A DNA stretch of 45,640 bases from JAFGQU01 sp964483625 (GTDB lineage: Bacteria > Omnitrophota > Gorgyraeia > Duberdicusellales > 4484-171): the NCBI GenBank assembly GCA_964483625.1, contig CAZABB010000015.1, positions 1 through 45,640 on the forward strand, written 5' to 3'. The stretch's first letter is position 1, and each line of letters begins with the position of its first letter. Below the pieces are notes generated by a model, which was given only the letters and a program-made list of their open reading frames with translations, searched no databases and was not told the DNA's origin. The position numbers and the translations under genes were made by a program. Positions 41,679-45,640 of this stretch are shown piece after piece.

Positions 41679-42404
41679 CTATCTGCCCGCTTCCAGACGC
41701 CCGGCAAGCACCTCAGGCAGGCCGGCGGCACGGATCTTGCCCGCTGTCTCGGCGACCGGATAGGCTACCCTCTCCAGCACAATCTCACCCCGCTCGGTGT
41801 CATACACACAGAAGCTCGCCTGAGGATTGCGGTCGCGCGGCTGGCCCACGCTGCCGACATTGACCAGATACCGCGAATCCTCATCCAGCCGTATCCGGGC
41901 ATTGTCCGCCACCCCTACCGTATCCTGCCTGAGACAGAACACACCCGGGCGGTGAGTGTGGCCGACGAAACATATTTGCTCCTCGAAAAACGGAAAATTA
42001 TATTCGGCCGCGGTCGCATCGAAAATGTAATGAAATTCCTCCGGCGCCTGCGGACTGGCATGCGTACACAAAAATTTATCCCGCCTCAACACAAGCGGCC
42101 AGGATGAAAGGCTCCGGCGATAATCCGCCTGAAGCACTTCCCTGGTCCATTCCAGCGCTTTTTGCGCGTATTCATTGAAAAAAACCGTATCCATCTTATC
42201 GATCACTCCCCAGTCATGGTTACCGGCGACACAGTGCGGCGAGCAGGTTTTGAGCAATTCCATTACTTCATTGGGATTGGCACCGTAGCCTACGGCATCA
42301 CCCAGGAACACGTATGTATCGATCCGGCGGCTGTCGTACTCTTTAAGCACCTCACGCAATGCTTCAAGGTTTCCGTGAATATCGGCGAATATACCGTACC
42401 GCAT
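41679..42404 (-). CDS. Calcineurin-like metallophosphoesterase
   Basis: A 241-residue phosphoesterase. All metal motifs are present: DIHGN (residues ~8-12), GDAVGYG, GNHDWG, HASP and GHTHRP. The group includes many YfcE-like phosphodiesterases with unknown natural substrates. A GTCACA-family repeat lies within a few bases of its ATG, which has no clear ribosome binding site. Confidence 0.88.
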   Translation of the reverse strand: MRYGIFADIHGNLEALREVLKEYDSRRIDTYVFLGDAVGYGANPNEVMELLKTCSPHCVAGNHDWGVIDKMDTVFFNEYAQKALEWTREVLQADYRRSLSSWPLVLRRDKFLCTHASPQAPEEFHYIFDATAAEYNFPFFEEQICFVGHTHRPGVFCLRQDTVGVADNARIRLDEDSRYLVNVGSVGQPRDRNPQASFCVYDTERGEIVLERVAYPVAETAGKIRAAGLPEVLAGRLEAGR

Positions 42405-42407
42405 AGG

Positions 42408-42434
42408 ACAATGTCACAAGGTCACACGACACAT
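42408..42434. repeat. GTCACA family (family B) repeat, copy 3
   Basis: TGTCACAAGGTCACACGACACAT. Bases 42413-42428 (GTCACAAGGTCACACG) are identical to 8896-8911 next to kdsC. It joins arm types that are separate in copies 1 and 2. Confidence 0.85.
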
Positions 42435-42517
42435 CCCGCATGCATTTCGTTCTGCGGGACCCCGCCGAATAAATTTGCAGGCGGGGCGTCACCCATTATG
42501 TAATTCCCCGGCCATAT

Positions 42518-42692
42518 TTAATAACCAATAACCAAGAAACAAGATACAAACAAATCTCAATAACCAATCACCAAACATTATATTATCCTCTCAATAGAGT
42601 AAAACATTTTTTCTAAATTAAATCTGCTATTTTTGTTTGGTTATTGGAATTTGGTTATTACTTGGTTATTGTTTCTTGTAACTTGGTTATTT
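42518..42692. repeat. Mirrored short-unit repeat element, AATAACCA family (family C)
   Basis: First arm 42518-42576 and inverted second arm 42635-42692 are each about 58 bp and built of AATAACCA units; they share AAGAAACAA and CAATAACCAA with matching order. The 58-bp AT-rich spacer holds nothing recognisable. With the family B copy it fills the whole 339-bp gap 42405-42743, which has no supported gene. Confidence 0.85.
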
Positions 42693-42743
42693 ATTGCCTG
42701 AGCATCGAACATTTTATCTTTTTACGTTATCCGCTCGCCGCTA

Positions 42744-43013
42744 TTAGAATGTGACTCTGAAATCGTCGAGCTCCGAATCAAGGGGAACCTCATTCATCGT
42801 ATAATCACGCAGATACCCGGAGAACCGGCCGCGTAAATCAGCCAGAAAGCCGGCGACGCCGGCCTGATCACCTTGCGCCAGCGCTTCCACTCTTCCGTCG
42901 GACAGGTTTTTAACCCAGCCGGACAGGCCGAAGTGCTTGGCGATCTGGCGCGCGGTATATCTAAATCCCACGCCTTGGACCGAACCTTTAAAATAAAAAT
43001 GATAAGCCTTCAT
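42744..43013 (-). CDS. acyP: Acylphosphatase
   Basis: An 89-residue alpha/beta sandwich enzyme that hydrolyses acyl phosphates. GSVQGVGFRYTA holds the catalytic Arg, and GWVKNLSDGRVEALAQG the catalytic Asn. I chose ATG 43013 (MKAYHFYF) as it fits the family start exactly; the frame continues upstream only through repeat-like DNA. Confidence 0.95.
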   Translation of the reverse strand: MKAYHFYFKGSVQGVGFRYTARQIAKHFGLSGWVKNLSDGRVEALAQGDQAGVAGFLADLRGRFSGYLRDYTMNEVPLDSELDDFRVTF

Positions 43014-43017
43014 TGAA

Positions 43018-43105
43018 CCGTCGAGCGTCGTACGTCGTTCGTATATCGTAAGAAAATAATCACACCTATCTTCGACACCCGGCACCCGAAACCCTGTACC
43101 CGCAA
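43018..43105. repeat. Short-unit repeats, ACGAACGACG and CACCCG types (family D), acyP-fmt gap
   Basis: On the minus strand ATACGAACGACGTACGACG matches CGAACGACGCACGACG in the glycosyltransferase insertion at 15 of 16 bases. On the plus strand ACACCCGGCACCCGAAACCC follows, another short-unit run. The 92-bp gap holds nothing else. Confidence 0.65.
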
Positions 43106-44035
43106 TTATTCAAATTTATCTCCCACCTTCACCCGATATCCGTTGACGAAACTTTTTGCCGGCATCTCTTTTTTTCCTTGGGGGCACACCGAATATATTT
43201 TAAGAAGTCTATCTTTTGTTATGACACATATGCCCTCATTATCAATACTCACTATTGTCCCCGGAGTACCGGAAACTTTTTCTTCGCCCGCCCCGGCTTT
43301 AAGGATCTTTATCTGCCTGCCGCCGAACGAAGTAAATGCCGAAGGCCATCCCTTCGTCGCCCTGATGAGATTTACGATCGACTCTGCCGGCCTGTCCCAA
43401 TGAATTTTCCCGTCGCTCTTTTTCAGTTTTGCCGCATAGGTTACCGCGCCCTCATCCTGGGGGGTAAGTGTATAGGTGCCGGCCTCGATCGCCGCAAGGG
43501 TCTTGATTACCGCCTCAAACGCCGTATCGACCAGACGTTCAGAAAGAGAATCATAATCATCCTGCGGATCGATCCTGAGTTTTTTCCGGATGAAGACCGG
43601 CCCTGAATCGATCTTCTCCGCTACGACAAATACCGTCACCCCCGTCTCTTCATCGCCCCGCATCAGGGCCCGCTGGATGGGCGCGGCGCCGCGTAAATCG
43701 GGCAACAAAGAAGGGTGCACTCCCAGGGGAAACTTTTCCGGGATAGCCAGGACCTCCGGCGGAATCCGTTTGCCGTAGCTGGCAATGATAAAGATCTCCG
43801 GCCGGTATTTTTTTATTTCCTCACCGGCATCAGCACCGGTAAGATCATCCGGCGCGACGCACCGGTATCCGGATTTTCTCGCCAGCAGCTTTACTGCAGA
43901 CGCCTTCGGCTGCAGCCCTCTTCCCCCGCGAGCATCGGAAGTCGTCACTACCAGCGCCGGAACTTTCCCCGCCGCAGCCAGCCGTCTAAGAAGCATTGAG
44001 GCGAATTTTGAGGTGCCGAAATAGACAATGTTCAT
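43106..44035 (-). CDS. fmt: Methionyl-tRNA formyltransferase
   Basis: A 309-residue enzyme that formylates initiator Met-tRNA. N-terminal hydrolase-like domain with FGTSKFASMLL, ASYGKRIPPEVL, and HPSLLPDLRGAAPIQRAL (catalytic His and folate-binding loop), then DSGPVF and C-terminal tRNA-binding OB domain. Start overlaps priA-like stop by 4 bp, an arrangement often seen together with priA and def; def is absent here. Confidence 0.96.
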   Translation of the reverse strand: MNIVYFGTSKFASMLLRRLAAAGKVPALVVTTSDARGGRGLQPKASAVKLLARKSGYRCVAPDDLTGADAGEEIKKYRPEIFIIASYGKRIPPEVLAIPEKFPLGVHPSLLPDLRGAAPIQRALMRGDEETGVTVFVVAEKIDSGPVFIRKKLRIDPQDDYDSLSERLVDTAFEAVIKTLAAIEAGTYTLTPQDEGAVTYAAKLKKSDGKIHWDRPAESIVNLIRATKGWPSAFTSFGGRQIKILKAGAGEEKVSGTPGTIVSIDNEGICVITKDRLLKIYSVCPQGKKEMPAKSFVNGYRVKVGDKFE

Positions 44036-45640
44036 TGCACATGGATGGCGATCTTTGCCGCTCCCTTACGGAATTTCCGCGCCAACTGATCTACCGTTCT
44101 GTGTAACTGTTCTTTTTTCCGGGATTTTACGATCACCGAATAGTAATAGTATCCTCTCAGTTTAAACGGCACATCCTCAATGGGCCCGAAAACCTCGAAT
44201 CCCTTTACGGTGTGTAAATTATTGTATACCGTATCGGCCTTGATTAAAAGCTTCTTCTGGTCCCGCCCCCGTAACGAAATCTTGGCAAAAGAGCGGTAGG
44301 GAGGCAGGTGCGCTTCTTTACGGAATTTTCCCTCGGCGCGATAAAACTCATCCGTATCTGCGGTCAATGCCGGCCAGAGATAATGTCCGGAATTACGCGT
44401 AAAAATATACACCCGCTCTTTCACCCGCGCTCCCAGCCGCCGCAGATAGATATACAGCTCTTGACTTGCTTGGAAATCGATCCGGGCCAGGTAATGATCC
44501 GCATCGAGCACAAACGCCGTATCGACCTGCAGCTGGCCAAAGAAAGGTTTCTCCATGAGTGCGTACGTTGAAACAAGAACCCGGGCGTCACTGAATTCAT
44601 CCCGCAGAAGAGCGACGGTAACATCTCCGAAAGCGCTTTTTATTTTTTCGGTAAGCCTCTCTATTCCCACCCCATGGGATTTGATATACCCGCTCTGACA
44701 CTCAGGACACACCGAGGGAATATCATGCGTCCGGTGACACCAGGGACAGACTCCCTGATTTTTCGAAGAAGAAAATTTCAACGTACCGCTGCAGCGGCTG
44801 CACCGGTACACATAACCGCAATGGGAACATTTTAAAAGAGACGCGAATCCCTGCCGATTATACAGGATCAGGACACGTTTTTTGGCATCAAGATTCTTGC
44901 GGACCAGCTCGAGAAACAAACGGTTAAATTCCAGCCCTCTCCGCTTTTTCGTAAAAAAACTCAACGATTGGATGATTTCAACCCCACACTGGGAGTGCGG
45001 CCGGCGGATCCGGGGCAGGTTTTCTTTCTGAAACAATTCATATGTACGCAAAGACGGGTAATCGAACCCCAGGATCAGACGGCTCGAGGTAACTCCGGCT
45101 AATATACGAGCAACCTCGATAAGATTATAGTACGGCTTCTCCTGTGACAGGTAATGCTCGTTACTTTCGTCGTCGACGATGATCGTATTGAGGTCGAGCG
45201 GATAGAAAAAAAGGCCCATCCGCGTCGTCAGGACCAGTTTTTTCCCTTGGCGGGCCGCCCGCCACCGGGCGATAAGCTCTGTCTCTTTCTGACGGCTGTG
45301 AAACGTAAGTATATCCTCTTTGAATTCATCGGCATAATGGGCCGCAGCGTATTGGAGCGAGGCGATCAGGGGAAAGCAGACCATGACCGACCCGCTCTCT
45401 AATCCGCGGCGGATCACGTCACGATATATATCCAGCCTCTCCTGCGGTGAATCGGCTTCGACTCCGCTGTATGGGGAATCCGCCGGAGGTCCTGGGGCGC
45501 ACGCTGTTTTTACCACTGCCTCCATCTCGCATACGTTCTTGCGGCTTCTGAGCTTCCGGGGAAGCGTCATGAATAAAAATTCTCCCCGGCTAAACGGGTA
45601 GATTTTGGCAAGCCTGCGGGCAAACAGGATATGGTTCTTT
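44032..45640 (-). CDS. priA: PriA-like primosomal protein without helicase motifs (partial, 5' end beyond the window)
   Basis: The reading frame stays open to base 45640, so the N terminus is missing; the upstream codons read ILFARRLAKIYPFSRGEFLF, which fits the PriA 3'-DNA-binding/WH region and shows that an internal ATG is not the start. The Zn domain is intact with four Cys pairs (CSHC, CSRC, CPWC, CPEC), and the C-terminal domain (HLPPYRSFAKI) fits PriA. Where PriA has Walker A (GSGKTEVY) this protein reads QERLDIYR; the DEEH box reads DDESNEHY; the Arg-finger region QVAGRAGR reads RRLGARVKE. It is probably helicase-inactive, as recorded for actinobacterial PriA. Confidence 0.85.
   Translation of the reverse strand, partial: KNHILFARRLAKIYPFSRGEFLFMTLPRKLRSRKNVCEMEAVVKTACAPGPPADSPYSGVEADSPQERLDIYRDVIRRGLESGSVMVCFPLIASLQYAAAHYADEFKEDILTFHSRQKETELIARWRAARQGKKLVLTTRMGLFFYPLDLNTIIVDDESNEHYLSQEKPYYNLIEVARILAGVTSSRLILGFDYPSLRTYELFQKENLPRIRRPHSQCGVEIIQSLSFFTKKRRGLEFNRLFLELVRKNLDAKKRVLILYNRQGFASLLKCSHCGYVYRCSRCSGTLKFSSSKNQGVCPWCHRTHDIPSVCPECQSGYIKSHGVGIERLTEKIKSAFGDVTVALLRDEFSDARVLVSTYALMEKPFFGQLQVDTAFVLDADHYLARIDFQASQELYIYLRRLGARVKERVYIFTRNSGHYLWPALTADTDEFYRAEGKFRKEAHLPPYRSFAKISLRGRDQKKLLIKADTVYNNLHTVKGFEVFGPIEDVPFKLRGYYYYSVIVKSRKKEQLHRTVDQLARKFRKGAAKIAIHVQ

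Noticed and set aside
42518..42692. Insertion sequence
   Set aside because: No transposase frame fits within 175 bp and no target-site duplication is visible; it is better described as a mirrored repeat.
44032..45570. Complete PriA-like gene starting at an internal ATG (45570)
   Set aside because: The frame stays open to the window edge and upstream codons match the PriA N-terminal region, so the gene is partial.

Overview
The window looks like a chromosomal segment of a diderm (LPS-bearing), peptidoglycan-making bacterium. It carries a full CMP-Kdo pathway plus a heptose kinase, an almost complete dcw (division and cell wall) cluster whose MurE has the DNPR-type signature of meso-diaminopimelate enzymes, a DUF481-type outer-membrane protein and a lipoprotein. 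An uncultured PVC-like lineage such as Omnitrophota would fit, but this is an inference from gene content; no rRNA is present to test it.

Layout. 1-3338 (+): three translationally coupled genes, a SplB-like radical SAM protein, a family 2 glycosyltransferase and a spore-photoproduct-lyase-like radical SAM protein. Nearly everything else is on the minus strand. 3321-8135: two exported proteins sharing an N-terminal module, a tRNA-Phe(GAA) with its own promoter and hairpin terminator, a hairpin-dense non-coding tract, a string of small proteins (54, 50, 180, 64 and 53 aa), and a long structured leader. 8320-13306: envelope-sugar operon read hldA > kdsB > methyltransferase > kdsA > kdsD > kdsC. 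13411-16679: an HD-GYP protein and a 655-aa partner that share an N-terminal domain. 16693-32683: dcw cluster read mraZ > rsmH > ftsL > pbp/ftsI > murE > murF > mraY > murD > ftsW > murG > murC > murB > ddl > ftsQ > ftsA-like, driven by a consensus promoter in front of mraZ. No ftsZ follows the ftsA-like gene. 32797-35965: ylxP > rbfA > nrnA > truB > ribF, a translation/RNA-maintenance operon without the usual infB. 36114-45640: cca, xerD, an MBL-fold hydrolase, a lipoprotein, ligA, a metallophosphoesterase, acylphosphatase, fmt and a priA-like gene that runs off the right edge.

The most unusual signal is in the gaps. Most intergenic spaces longer than about 80 bp hold a 'mirrored' element: two inverted arms built from degenerate tandem units of about 6-16 bp around a short AT-rich spacer. 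Several sequence families exist (CCCGTT, GTCACA, AATAACCA, AACAATGA, AATCAC/GTAATC, AGTCTTT and ACGAACGACG types). The same family recurs at distant loci with identical 12-16-mers. Elements bracket kdsC and cca, reach into the 3' ends of kdsD and murD, and unit-type DNA sits in frame inside the glycosyltransferase. Two core proteins are also degenerate in a telling way: the FtsA-like protein lacks the actin-fold phosphate loops, and the PriA-like protein lacks the Walker A and DEAH motifs.
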